Part shown: in pieces, positions 10,540-21,865 of the stretch | Layout of the letters: each line of letters starts with the position of its first letter | Position numbering within the stretch: the stretch's first letter is position 1 | Origin: Panulirus ornatus | Taxonomy: Eukaryota > Arthropoda > Malacostraca > Decapoda > Palinuridae | Direction of reading: 5' to 3' | Assembly: GCF_036320965.1 (NCBI RefSeq) | Contig: NC_092234.1 | Coordinates: forward strand, 39,121,005 to 39,185,004 | DNA length: 64,000 nt | Position numbers and translations under genes: made by a program | Notes under the pieces: model-generated | Databases searched by the model: none | Seen by the model: only the letters and a program-made list of their open reading frames with translations | What the model was told of the DNA's origin: nothing

Positions 10540-10580
<41 letters not shown>
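10145..10580. repeat. (GT)n microsatellite
   Basis: About 435 bp of GT with scattered 'gg' and 'ag' interruptions. It has potential for Z-DNA because of alternating purine-pyrimidine sequence. Cys-Val and His-Thr open frames over it are artefacts. Confidence 0.98.
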
Positions 10581-10581
<1 letters not shown>

Positions 10582-10945
10582 TTTGTAACATTGGTCAACC
10601 ACAGCTGAGCATCACACATGGTTTGTGGTATACTTGATATAGTTATGGACGCTGATCTCGGACATGCGATCCGTTTTCTTCTGTCACGTCAGCCGATGAT
10701 GATGTGATCAAAGTCATCTTGTGTTTGGCCTTCATGGCAGACGGCCATCCCCGGTGTGAAGTGACCTACGTGTTTAAGCTTGTACGTCTTGAGACCATTG
10801 CAGAATGTTCCAGAAGCTGCCAGGCGGCAAGAAGGCTGGAGAAGGTTTGGCTCGTGCCCATACAAGAGTATAGATAGACCGAACCACAATGAGTCAGTCA
10901 GTCTTGGTTTAAGCTGAACTTTTAGCATCTTCTCTACAAGAAAAA
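10581..10945. other. Unique sequence upstream of transposon-like pseudogene
   Basis: A minus-strand frame of 79 codons (10689-10928) contains CHEGQTQDDFDHIIIG but has no clear relative that I recognise. It may be part of the same decayed element as 10946-11972 or may be chance. Confidence 0.35.
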
Positions 10946-11972
10946 TGTCTGCTCAAGAAGAACGCCCACTTGACTTATTTGAAGAGAAGGAGTCAGACTC
11001 GTACTTGTCAGTTTCCCGTGGATGGGTCGCTCTGTTTCGGCAACAATATTGACACATTATTCCACTGCTTCTCCCAAGATCATGATCCCTCTCAAAGGCG
11101 CTTGCTCATCGACTTATCTAAGAGAAGTGTGAAAGCGGTGTTGCCCCACAATGGGAACAAGAAACCCTCCACTCCTGTAGGGCATCTGTCCACATGAAGG
11201 AGTGTTATGCCATAAAATACAAAATCATACTGGAAAATATGTGGGGACTTGAAAGTGATCAGCATACTGATGGGAATGCAGTCAAGATCACGAAATACTG
11301 CTGTTCTTTTCATATCTCTGGGATGATTGAGCAACTTCCAGACATTATATGGAGTCGGACTGGCCTCAACGAAGATCATATGAACCAGAAATTTGGAGTG
11401 TCCAGGATAAGCCTCTGGTTGATCCAGAAAATGTTCTTCCTCCGCTGCCCCACATAAACCTTGGTCTCATGAAGCAATTTGTAAAAATACTTTCCAAGAG
11501 AAACTCGAATCGATTTGAGTATGTGGTGGAAAAATTTCCGAAGATCATGGAGGCAAAGTTGAAAGAAGGCATCTTCGTCTGTCCGCAAATAAAGGAACTC
11601 CCGAAAGATCACAATTTCAGCATCACACATCTTGATGACCTGGAGCTGGAGGCCTGGAACTCTTTCGGTTGGCTGTGTGAACATTTCTTGGGAAACATAA
11701 GATCTCCGGATTTTGAAGGCGGCATGAAAAGACATCTGAAATCCTATGCTGTTAAGGGATGTAGGATGTCGCTCAAGGTGCATTTCCTTCATCCACATCT
11801 GGACGTTTGTGCGAAGAACCTTGGAGCAGCATCTGACGAACAAGGAGAACGCTTCCATCTGGACATCAGCACATCGATACCAGCCAGGGTTTGTGGAATG
11901 AAGGAATGCTTGCAGATGACCCTGAGTCAGAGCACCATACGAGGTGCAGAGCTGAGCGCTTGTAGCTTGTGA
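10946..11972 (+). pseudogene. Decayed uncharacterised arthropod transposon-like protein
   Basis: Fragments in different plus-strand frames line up in order. First comes a part with HNGNKKPSTPVGHL (about 11148-11190, ending in a stop), then KECYAIKYKIILENM (11194 onward), then SDWPQRRSYEPEIWSVQDKP leading into PLVDPENVLPPLPH and GLMKQFVKIL, and finally KEGIFVCPQIKELPKDH, FLGN, MSLKVHFLHPHLD and AASDEQGERFHLDIST. I recognise this order from a large family of intron-poor, multicopy, uncharacterised arthropod proteins with the hallmark 'SDExGERFHxDI'. It is probably derived from a mobile element, but I know no established function. At least two frameshifts and an in-frame stop make this copy non-functional. 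The longest single piece is 11349-11972 (207 codons). Confidence 0.75.
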
Positions 11973-12580
11973 AGATCGACGTCACACAAGGTTAAAAGCT
12001 CAACGTTTTTAGCTTGTCGTCCTGGATAATATCATCTTTGTACACCTTCTATCTAGCTATACTAAAGTTCTGGAATAAAAAGTTTGTACTTTTGAACTGG
12101 TACAAATCTTATCATTCCAACGTCGCGCATGCATCATGTAGCTAAAGTTGAACTGAAAAAGTATGTATCCGTAGAAAGAAAATGAGACGTGTTGTACTGA
12201 AATGGACCAGAAATTCATGATCTGCATCGGAAATAAGTCTAGAAAAGTTACACTGCTTCCTCGATGAGGAAAAAAGTTCAGTTTTGTTGAGCAGTGTAAT
12301 ATGAGTCGAGGACAAGGAGTATGTGTTCAGTGTCTCCAGTGTGAAAGTTACATCGTGGTTATGATGGGTTCTGTGATAAGTCGTGTCGGTGTTTGTAGTG
12401 TTGTATGAGGTGGGTCGTGTTCAGGACACATACCATAATGAATAACTCGATCATGCCTGGGGTCTACAGTTTCACACGGGCGTGTGTATGTCTGGTGGGG
12501 GACATATGAAGACTAGGTTGAGAGGTCGATGGTTTAGTGCCTGCTGAGGTATGACTGTGTGTTTTTATAGTTAAGTGTCA
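11973..12580. other. Unique non-coding sequence
   Basis: AT-leaning unique sequence with 'aataaa' at about 12073, 100 bp after the pseudogene; it could be a leftover polyadenylation signal. Nothing else is seen. Confidence 0.4.
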
Positions 12581-12583
12581 TGG

Positions 12584-12860
12584 TTGTTGAGGAAGGATGG
12601 GTGGTTATGAGTACAGTTTGTTGAGGAAGGGTGGGTGGTTGTGAGTACAGGTTGTTGAGGAAGGGTGGGTGGTTGTGAGTACAGGTTGTTGAGGAAGGGT
12701 GGGTGGTTGTGAGTACAGGTTGTTGAGGAAGGGTGGGTGGTTGTGAGTACAGGTTGTTGAGGAAGGGTGGGTGGTTGTGAGTACAGGTTGTTGAGGAAGG
12801 GTGGGTGGTTGTGAGTACAGGTTGTTGAGGAAGGGTGGGTGGTTGTGAGTACAGGTTGTC
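12584..12860. repeat. 34-bp minisatellite, about eight copies
   Basis: Unit of 34 bp containing 'ggttgttgaggaagggtggg' followed by 'tggttgtgagtaca'. Spacing is exact (for example 12621 to 12655). All copies after the first are nearly identical. Confidence 0.96.
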
Positions 12861-13498
12861 AAAGTGTAAATTAAGGTTAGTGTTGTGTTTCTGCTGCTTG
12901 AGTTGGTCCTTCAGTTCTGGTGTGGTTTACGTGGGAAGTTCTGGTGCTGTTGCTCAGAACTGGACGCTGATAACATATGAAGTTAGTTGGTATACATAGT
13001 GTTCTTATTTCCTTGTACCAGAGTTAGATATATGTGGTTGTCTTAAGTATATATGGCTGTCTTTAGTATATGTGGCCGTGTTCAGTATATGTGGCTGTGT
13101 TCAGTATATGTGGCTGTGTTCAGTATATATTGTTGGTTAACAGTCAGTGAGTGGTTTGATGGCCTTGTTTGGTTGGTTTGTAGTTTTATGTAATGTTTTC
13201 TTTTCATATGGTAATTGACCCGGCAGGTGAGACTAGTTCAGAGTGGAGCGGATGAATTGCTTGTAGAGGATGTTAAGGGAATGTATATATTGCCGAAACC
13301 TGATGCTAATAAATGTTCTTAAGGCGTTTAGTCTCATCATGGCCTCCGTGTCGATGTTTATGGTGTAAATGTTGTGTTAGTGGTTGACGATCCAGGTTAT
13401 GGGAGGTTATAGGTTGGCTTCATATATGTCAGGGATGAAGAGAGTTCGTGATAATCTGCAGGGATGCACACATTCTATTTCGCTTTGATACATATATA
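12861..13498. other. Unique sequence with a short 21-bp repeat
   Basis: About 13045-13130 holds four copies of a 21-bp unit 'agtatatgtggctgtgttc'. The rest is unique with no gene seen. Confidence 0.6.
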
Positions 13499-14871
13499 TT
13501 TTTTTTTTTTTTTTTTCGCTGTCTCCCGCGTTTGCGAGGTAGCGCAAGGAAACAGACGAAAGAAATGGCCCAACCCCCCCCATACACATGTATATACATA
13601 CGTCCACACACGCAAATATACATACCTACACAGCTTTCCATGGTTTACCCCAGACGCTTCACATGCCTTGATTCAATCCACTGACAGCACGTCAACCCCG
13701 GTATACCACATCGCTCCAATTCACTCTATTCCTTGCCCTCCTTTCACCCTCCTGCATGTTCAGGCCCCGATCACACAAAATCTTTTTCACTCCATCTTTC
13801 CACCTCCAATTTGGTCTCCCTCTTCTCTCGTTCCCTCCACCTCCGACACATATATCCTCTTGGTCAATCTTTCCTCACTCATTCTCTCCATGTGCCCAAA
13901 CCACTTCAAAACACCCTCTTCTGCTCTCTCAACCACGCTCTTTTTATTTCCACACATCTCTCTTACCCTTACGTTACTCACTCGATCAAACCACCTCACA
14001 CCACACATTGTCCTCAAACATCTCATTTCCAGCACATCCATCCTCCTGCGCACAACTCTATCCATAGCCCACGCCTCGCAACCATACAACATTGTTGGAA
14101 CCACTATTCCTTCAAACATACCCATTTTTGCTTTCCGAGATAACGTTCTCGACTTCCACACATTCTTCAAGGCCCCCAGGATTTTCGCCCCCTCCCCCAC
14201 CCTATGATCCACTTCCGCTTGCATGGTTCCATCCGCTGCCAGATCCACTCCCAGATATCTAAAACACTTCACTTCCTCCAGTTTTTCTCCATTCAAACTC
14301 ACCTCCCAATTGACTTGACCCTCAACCCTACTGTACCTAATAACCTTGCTCTTATTCACATTTACTCTTAACTTTCTTCTTCCACACACTTTACCAAACT
14401 CAGTCACCAGCTTCTGCAGTTTCTCACATGAATCAGCCACCAGCGCTGTATCATCAGCGAACAACAACTGACTCACTTCCCAAGCTCTCTCATCCCCAAC
14501 AGACTTCATACTTGCCCCTCTTTCCAAAACTCTTGCATTTACCTCCCTAACAACCCCATCCATAAACAAATTAAACAACCATGGAGACATCACACACCCC
14601 TGCCGCAAACCTACATTCACTGAGAACCAATCACTTTCCTCTCTTCCTACACGTACACATGCCTTACATCCTCGATAAAAACTTTTCACTGCTTCTAACA
14701 ACTTTCCTCCCACACCATATATTCTTAATACCTTCCACAGAGCATCTCTATCAACTCTATCATATGCCTTCTCCAGATCCATAAATGCTACATACAAATC
14801 CATTTGCTTTTCTAAGTATTTCTCACATACATTCTTCAAAGCAAACACCTGATCCACACATCCTCTACCAC

Positions 14872-14875
<4 letters not shown>
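13499..14875 (-). mobile_element. LINE copy, minus strand, 5'-truncated
   Basis: Starts with a T-run (13499-13516; the A-tail on the minus strand), then the 3' stem-loop, 3' UTR and RT up to the residues RSGRGCVDQVFA. There it stops at the (TA)n tract at 14876. Sequence is very close to the copies at 4188 and 31190, so it is a young insertion family. Confidence 0.93.
13787..14875 (-). pseudogene. LINE RT fragment, C-terminus frameshifted
   Basis: A minus-strand frame of about 360 LINE codons is open from RSGRGCVDQVFA through FMDLEKAYDRVDRD, GLRQGCVMSPWLFNLF, LLFADDTALVAD and [18 protein letters not shown]. Near 13826 one C is missing compared with sister copies, which shifts the last residues (EVEGTREEGDQ instead of EVEGTRRRGRP). 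The open frame also extends back through the TA repeat as Ile-Tyr codons, which is not element sequence. Confidence 0.88.

Positions 14876-14942
<67 letters not shown>
14876..14942. repeat. (TA)n microsatellite
   Basis: About 67 bp of pure TA at the truncated 5' end of the LINE copy. Confidence 0.98.
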
Positions 14943-14945
<3 letters not shown>

Positions 14946-15277
14946 GAGGTTATATTTAGAGGGCTTGAGGTACCTGAAGTATACGTAAATGAGAAATAGG
15001 AACAATTTGTCAAGTTGTGTGAGTGATGACGAAGGACAGGTTATACATGATAACTGGTTTTGAAGATTGTACACACAAAAGATGACATGGGTGAGGGGTT
15101 AGCGGTCAACGGGCATTATTGGACTGTGTACTAAGCAGTAGACATGCAAAGGAGAATTTTCTCGATGTAAATGTGTTGATACGGGCAACTGGTGGAATGT
15201 CTGATCTATTCTTGCTGTAGGCGAGGATACTGAGTGGTTCCTGGTGGAGGTGAGCCTGTGTTAAGAGCATTTGATTT

Positions 15278-16150
15278 GTGTCATGGGTGTATGATCTATT
15301 CATGGACGGAGTGGTGAGGGAGGGACATGTAAAGGTCTTGAAGGGAAGGATGGGAGAGCCTACGAGTCAGATAACGTCTGCAGGTGGCACAGTTCCGGTG
15401 GCAGACTCGGATGGGAAATTGCAGATGTTGGTGTCTGAGTCTGACTTGAGAGGACGTGGAAGTTAAGAGCAAATGTGACAGAAATATGGTAATGCGGTGC
15501 AACATGAGGGCGAGACAGAATGATCTGAGTGCGAGTTATAATGAGGAACTCCTAGAGGGAGTGGAGTTCTTTAGGTTCTTGGAAGTGTGGGTTGGTATGG
15601 CAGGGATGGGAGAGTGTTAGGGGTGGATGTAAGTCATGGGATGGGTTGGGGAGCTGAAATGCAGAGAGGATCAAGGAGTGTATGAGAGAGGAGGTCAGCG
15701 CTACTCCAACTTGGGTGTGTTTGATGGTATAGTAGTCTCGACGGTAATGTGCTGAAGTGAGTCTTACGCTCTGAATGCAGAAGAAAGGACTATGGCGTAT
15801 GATGTGTTGATGATGATGATGATATGTGGTGTGAGGCGGCGGTTGATCGTGTGAGGAATGACAGTGCTAGACCAAGATGTGGTAATGATTCATGCAATCT
15901 GATGAAGACGGCAGACCACCCTGCATTGAAATGGCTTGGATATGGTTAAGGGGTGGCATAAAGAAAGAGGTTGACTAAGAGTGAGAGTATGAGAGGGAGG
16001 TGGAAGCATGGGCTGTAGTGAGCACTGAAGCCTCGGGGACTGAACATGTAGCGGGTGGAGAGACATGATTGGAATAGAATGAACGGGGTTGATGTGGCAT
16101 AGGGTGAGCGACGTGCTGTCACTGAGTTGAACCGATGTAATGGTCGAGGT
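15278..16150 (+). mobile_element. Ancient, highly diverged LINE relic
   Basis: Base-level similarity to the LINE can be followed in order on the plus strand. 'ctattcatggacggagtggtgagggag' corresponds to the NLFMDGVVRE region, then 'gatgggaaattgcaga' to the SCEKLQ region, 'gtgtgaggcggcggttgatcg' to GVRWFDR, 'gactgaacatgtagcgggtgg' to GLNMQEG, and 'gtgctgtcactgagttgaacc' to the start of the 3' UTR. Indels and stops are everywhere. There is no (TA)n at the ends. It is much older than the other copies. Confidence 0.75.
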
Positions 16151-16299
16151 CAACCGTGGACGGCTGACATCTTGAGGACAGAGCCACGCCAAGTATCTGT
16201 GTGCAGGGAGGAGGGAAGAACCCTAGTCACCTGGTCAACAAGTTATACAAGTCTCAGTACCTGCAACGCTATACCTGAGTCACCAGGTACACGGTGCAC

Positions 16300-16440
16300 C
16301 AATCATTAGGTTCGTACACCAATCACTAGGTACAAGGTGCCCCAGTCACCAGGTACGGTACACCAGTCACCAGGTACGGTACACCAGTCACCAGGTACGG
16401 TACACCAGTCAGCAGGTACGGTACACCGGAGTAGCAGCAC
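16300..16440. repeat. About 21-bp tandem repeat (caccagtcaccaggtacgg)
   Basis: Five to seven imperfect copies containing 'cagtcaccaggtac'; the last copies are the most regular. Confidence 0.8.
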
Positions 16441-16573
16441 AACAGGTGTATAGTAAGCCAGCAGGTGTAGTGGTGATGGCCAGATGCGACAACACATGAC
16501 GCACCTGAGCCTTATGACCTTTATACCTGCCTGACCTTTACCTCAGACAATAACAGTTATACTGATAGTACTG

Positions 16574-16574
<1 letters not shown>

Positions 16575-16605
<31 letters not shown>
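16575..16605. repeat. (CAA)n microsatellite
   Basis: About ten CAA triplets. Confidence 0.9.
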
Positions 16606-16606
<1 letters not shown>

Positions 16607-16689
16607 GTGATCCCACAACACAGGTGGTCACGTGAGCCTCACCTGTGGCTAATGACATTCATTATATTGTACCACCAGCAGAGTCGAAC

Positions 16690-18290
16690 CCTGCACCATC
16701 ATGTTAATGTATCATAACCCTGCACCATCGTGTTAATGTATCATAACCCTGCACCATCATGGTAATGTATCATAACCTGCACCATCATGGTAATGTATCA
16801 TAACCTGCACCATAATGTTAATGTATCATAACCCTGCACCATCATGGTAATGTATCATAACCCTGCACCATCATGGTAATGTATCATAACCTGCACCATC
16901 ATGGTAATGTATCATAACCTGCACCATCATGGTAATGTATCATAACCTGCACCATCATGGTAATGTATCATAACCCTGCACCATAATGTTAATGTATCAT
17001 AACCCTGCACCATAATGTTAATGTATCATAACCTGCACCATAATGTTAATGTATCATAACCCTACACCATCATGGTAATGTATCATAACCCTGCACCATA
17101 ATGTTAATGTATCATAACCTGCACCATCATGGTAATGTATCATAACCTGCACCATCATGGTAATGTATCATAACCTGCACCATAATGTTAATGTATCATA
17201 ACCCTGCACCATCATGGTAATGTATCATAACCCTGCACCATCATGGTAATGTATCATAACCTGCACCATCATGGTAATGTATCATAACCCTGCACCATAA
17301 TGTTAATGTATCATAACCCGCACCATCATGGTAATGTATCGTAACCTGCACCATAATGTTAATGTATCATAACCTGCACCATCATGTTAATGTATCATAA
17401 CCCTGCACCATAATGTTAATGTATCATAACCTGCACCATAATGTTAATGTATCATAACCCTACACCATTATGGTAATGTATCATAACCCTGCACCATCAT
17501 GTTAATGTATCATCACCCTGCACCATCATGTTAATGTATCATAACCTGCACCATCATGTTAATGTATCATAACCTGCACCATCATGTTAATGTATCATAA
17601 CCTGCACCATCATGTTAATGTATCATAACCCTGCACCATAATGTTAATGTATCATAACCCGCACCATCATGGTAATGTATCATAACCTGCACCATAATGT
17701 TAATGTATCATAACCTGCACCATCATGTTAATGTATCATAACCTGCACCATCATGTTAATGTATCATAACCTGCACCATCATGGTAGTGTATCATAACCC
17801 TGCACCATAATGTTAATGTATCATAACCTGCACCATCATGGTAATGTATCATAACCTGCACCATAATGTTAATGTATCATAACCTGCACCATCATGGTAA
17901 TGTATCATAACCTGCACCATCATGGTAATGTATCATAACCTGCACCATAATGTTAATGTATCATAACCTGCACCATCATGTTAATGTATCATAACCTGCA
18001 CCATCATGTTAATGTATCATAACCTGCACCATCATGGTAGTGTATCATAACCCTGCACCATAATGTTAATGTATCATAACCTGCACCATCATGGTAATGC
18101 ATCATAACCTGCACCATAATGTTAATGTATCATAACCTGCACCATCATGGTAATGTATCATAACCTGCACCATCATGGTAATGTATCATAACCCTGCACC
18201 ATAATGTTAATGTATCATAACCTGCACCATAATGTTAATGTATCATAACCCTGCACCATCATGGCAATGTACCATAGCCCTGTACTGTCA
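16690..18290. repeat. 28/29-bp minisatellite, about 56 copies
   Basis: Unit 'ctgcaccatcatggtaatg' plus 'tatcataac', 28 or 29 bp depending on one extra C. Two main variants alternate irregularly: 'catcatggtaatg' and 'cataatgttaatg'. Blocks of the same variant order recur (for example around 17760-17950 and 18010-18180), pointing to duplication of multi-unit blocks. Confidence 0.96.
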
Positions 18291-18309
18291 TGTTACAGTG
18301 GCGTCTGTC

Positions 18310-18560
18310 CATCCTAGGTGTATGTGACGCAGACCATCCTAGGTGTATGTGACGCACACCATCCTAGGTGTATGTGACGCACACCATCCTAGGTGTATGT
18401 GACGCACACCATCCTTGGTGTATGTGACGCACACCATCCTAGGTGTATGTGACGCACACCATCCTAGGTGTATGTGACGCACACCATCCTAGGTGTATGT
18501 GACGCACACCATCCTAGGTGTATGTGACGCACACCATCCTAGGTGTATGTGACGCACCCA
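18310..18560. repeat. 25-bp minisatellite, about ten copies
   Basis: Unit 'accatcctaggtgtatgtga' plus 'cgcac' (25 bp); almost all copies are identical. Confidence 0.96.
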
Positions 18561-18799
18561 TCGTGGCCCTCCCTGGCTGCCGCTTAGAAGTGAACATTGT
18601 TGGCGTGATCAGGAGGCGAGACCTCTGATGGCAGGAGGGTCTGGGGGGGGAGGGGGAGGGGGAGGGGGGGAGACACTGAAGGAGGATTACCAAATTGTTT
18701 CCATTGGCCGAGACGCCTGCCCGCCCGCGCGCCGGCACAACGCAGGCATTTTAGTCCTTTTTCATTATTCTTTACCTATTTTTTACGGTATTTTTTGCT

Positions 18800-20765
18800 T
18801 ACTGCGTCGTTTATATATTGTTTGGTTATTGTGTCGTGTATCTATTGTTTGGTTATTGTGTCTTCTGTCTATTGTTTGGTTACTGTCATCTATCTATTAT
18901 TTGGTTACTGTGTCGTGTATCTGTTATGTGGTTACTGTGTCGTGTATCTGTTATGTGGTTACCTGTGTCGTGGTATCTGTTGTTTGTTAATGTGTCGTGT
19001 ATCTTGTTATGTGGTTACTGGTGTCGTGCATTCTGTGTTTGGGTTACTGTGTCGTGTATCTGTTATGTGGTTACTGTGTCGTGGTTATCTGTTATGGTGG
19101 TTACTGTGTCGTGCATCTGTTGTTTGGTTACAGTGTCGTGTATTGTTATGTGGTACTGGTTCGAGTATCTGTCTGTATGTGGTTACTGTGTCGTGTATCT
19201 GTTGTTGTGGTTCTTGTCGTGTATCTGTTATTGGTTACTGCTGTCGGCATTCTGTTGTTTGGTTACTGTGGTCGTGTATCTGTTATGGTGGTTACTGGGT
19301 CGTGTATCTTGTTGTTTGGTTACTGTGTCGTCTATCTGTTATGTGGTTACTGTGTCGTGTATCTGTTGTTTGGTACTGTGTCGTGTATCTGTTATGTGGT
19401 TACTGTGTCGTGCATCTGTTGTTTGGTTCTGTGTCGTGTATCTGTTATGTGGTTACTGTGTCGTGCATCTGTTGTTTGGTTACTGGGTCCGTGTATCTGT
19501 TATGTGGTTACTGTGTCGTGCATTATGTGGTTACTGTGTCGTGTATCTGTTGTTTGGTTACTGTGTCGTGTATCTGTTATGTGGTTACTGTGTCGTGTAT
19601 CTGTTGTTTGGTTACTGTGTCGTGTATCTGTTATGTGGTTACTGTGTCGTGTATCTGTTATTTGGTTACTGTGTCGTGTATCTGTTATGTGGTTACTGTG
19701 TCGTGTATCTGTTATGTGGTTACTGTGTCGTGTATCTGTTGTTTGGTTACTGTGTCGTGTATCTGTTATGTGGTTACTGTGTCGTGTATCTGTTATGTGG
19801 TTACTGTGTCGTGTATCTGTTGTTTGGTTACTGTGTCGTGTATCTGTTATGTGGTTACTGTGTCGTGTATCTGTTATTTGGTTACTGTGTCGTGTATCTG
19901 TTATGTGGTTACTGTGTCGTGTATCTGTTATGTGGTTACTGTGTCGTGTATCTGTTATTTGGTTACTGTGTCGTGTATCTGTTATTTGGTTACTGTGTCG
20001 TGTATCTGTTATTTGGTTACTGTGTCGTGTATCTGTTGTTTGGTTACTGTGTCGTGTATCTGTTATTTGGTTACTGTGTCGTGTATCTGTTATTTGGTTA
20101 CTGTGTCGTGTATCTGTTATTTGGTTACTGTGTCGTGTATCTGTTATTTGGTTACTGTGTCGTGTATCTGTTATTTGGTTACTGTGTCGTGTATCTGTTG
20201 TTTGGTTACTGTGTCGTGTATCTGTTATTTGGTTACTGTGTCGTGTATCTGTTATTTGGTTACTGTGTCGTGTATCTGTTGTTTGGTTACTGTGTCGTGT
20301 ATCTGTTATTTGGTTACTGTGTCGTGTATCTGTTGTTTGGTTACTGTGTCGTGTATCTGTTATGTGGTTACTGTGTCGTGTATCTGTTGTTTGGTTACTG
20401 TGTCGTGTATCTGTTATGTGGTTACTGTGTCGTGCATCTGTTGTTTGGTTACTGTGTCGTGTATCTGTTATGTGGTTACTGTGTCGTGTATCTGTTATGT
20501 GGTTACTGTGTCGTGTATCTGTTATTTGGTTACTGTGTCGTGTATCTGTTATGTGGTTACTGTGTCGTGTATCTGTTATGTGGTTACTGTGTCGTGTATC
20601 TGTTATGTGGTTACTGTGTCGTGTATCTGTTATGTGGTTACTGTGTCGTGTATCTGTTATGTGGTTACTGTGTCGTGTATCTGTTATGTGGTTACTGTGT
20701 CGTGTATCTGTTATGTGGTTACTGTGTCGTGTATCTGTTATGTGGTTACTGTGTCGTGTATCTCT
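18800..20765. repeat. 27-bp minisatellite, about 73 copies
   Basis: Unit 'tggttactgtgtcgtgtatc' plus 'tgttatg' or 'tgttgtt' (27 bp). From about 19520 to 20765 the period is exact. From 18800 to 19520 many single-base insertions and losses break it. Because 27 is a multiple of 3, the regular part gives open frames of 600-665 codons (+) and 425 codons (-), with nine-residue repeats such as CICYVVTVS or DTRHSNHIT. These have no other protein feature and should not be annotated as genes. Confidence 0.97.
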
Positions 20766-20869
20766 TGATTCATACATTTATCAAATTTGTATCACGTGAT
20801 CATTTTTTCATTTAACATCATCATGATCATTATTGTTTATTGTTTATGGTACTATAAACTGTGAGGCCC

Positions 20870-20970
20870 ACGGAGGGGGGGGGGTCTGGACCCCCAGCAT
20901 GACCCTCTCCCCCGGGGGACCCCAACCCCTCACGGACTCGGCTGGACCCATGGAGGGGGGGGGGGTACCC
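20870..20970. other. G-run and C-run patch
   Basis: Short runs of 9-10 G (about 20874-20883 and 20957-20966) flank C-rich sequence just upstream of the GGT-rich array. Confidence 0.6.
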
Positions 20971-20984
20971 CAGCTACTGTTGTT

Positions 20985-21865
20985 GCTGCTGGTGATAGTG
21001 GTGGTGCTGGTGATAGTGGTGGTGCTGGTGATAGTGGTGGTGCTGGTGATAGTGGTGGTGGTAGTGGTGGTGGTGGTGATAGTGGTGGTGCTGGTGATAG
21101 TGGTGGTGGTGGTGATAGTGGTGGTGGTGATAGTGGTGGTGCTGGTGATAGTGGTGGTGGTGGTGATAGTGGTGGTGCTGGTGATAGTGGTGGTGGTGGT
21201 GGTGATAGTGGTGGTGCTGGTGATAGTGGTGGTGGTGGTGATAGTGGTGGTGGTGGTGATAGTGGTGGTGGTGGTGATAGTGGTGGTGGTGGTGATAGTG
21301 GTGGTGGTGGTGGTGATAGTGGTGGTGGTGGTGATAGTGGTGGTGCTGGTGATAGTGGTGGTGGTGGTGGTGATAGTGGTGGTGCTGGTGATAGTGGTGG
21401 TGGTGGTGATAGTGGTGGTGGTGGTGATAGTGGTGGTGGTGGTGGTGATAGTGGTGGTGGTGGTGATAGTGGTGGTGCTGGTGATAGTGGTGGTGCTGGT
21501 GATAGTGGTGGTGCTGGTGATAGTGGTGGTGGTGGTGATAGTGGTGGTGGTGGTGGTGATAGTGGTGGTGGTGGTGATAGTGGTGGTGGTGGTGATAGTG
21601 GTGGTGCTGGTGATAGTGGTGGTGGTGGTGGTGATAGTGGTGGTGGTGGTGATAGTGGTGGTGCTGGTGATAGTGGTGGTGCTGGTGATAGTGGTGGTGC
21701 TGGTGATAGTGGTGGTGGTGGTGATAGTGGTGGTGCTGGTGATAGTGGTGGTGGTGGTGGTGATAGTGATGGTGCTGGTGATAGTGGTGGTGGTGGTGAT
21801 AGTGATGATAGTGATGGTGGTGGTGATAGTGATGATAGTGATGGTGATGGTGGTGGTGATAGTGA
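20985..21865. repeat. GGT-rich 18-bp type minisatellite
   Basis: Units of 12-21 bp built from 'ggtggt', 'gct' and 'gatagt', typically 'gtggtgctggtgatagtg'. All units are multiples of 3, giving open frames of 358 (+, Val-rich) and 334 (-, Ser-Pro-rich) codons. The Ser-Pro frame resembles low-complexity proteins but is a by-product of the repeat. Confidence 0.95.

Noticed and set aside
16690..18290. CRISPR-like array
   Set aside because: There are no unique spacers: units follow each other directly, and the context is eukaryotic.
18795..20815. Open frames of 600-665 codons on the plus strand and 425 on the minus strand
   Set aside because: They come from a 27-bp tandem repeat whose length is a multiple of 3; several frames are open at once and there is no other protein feature.
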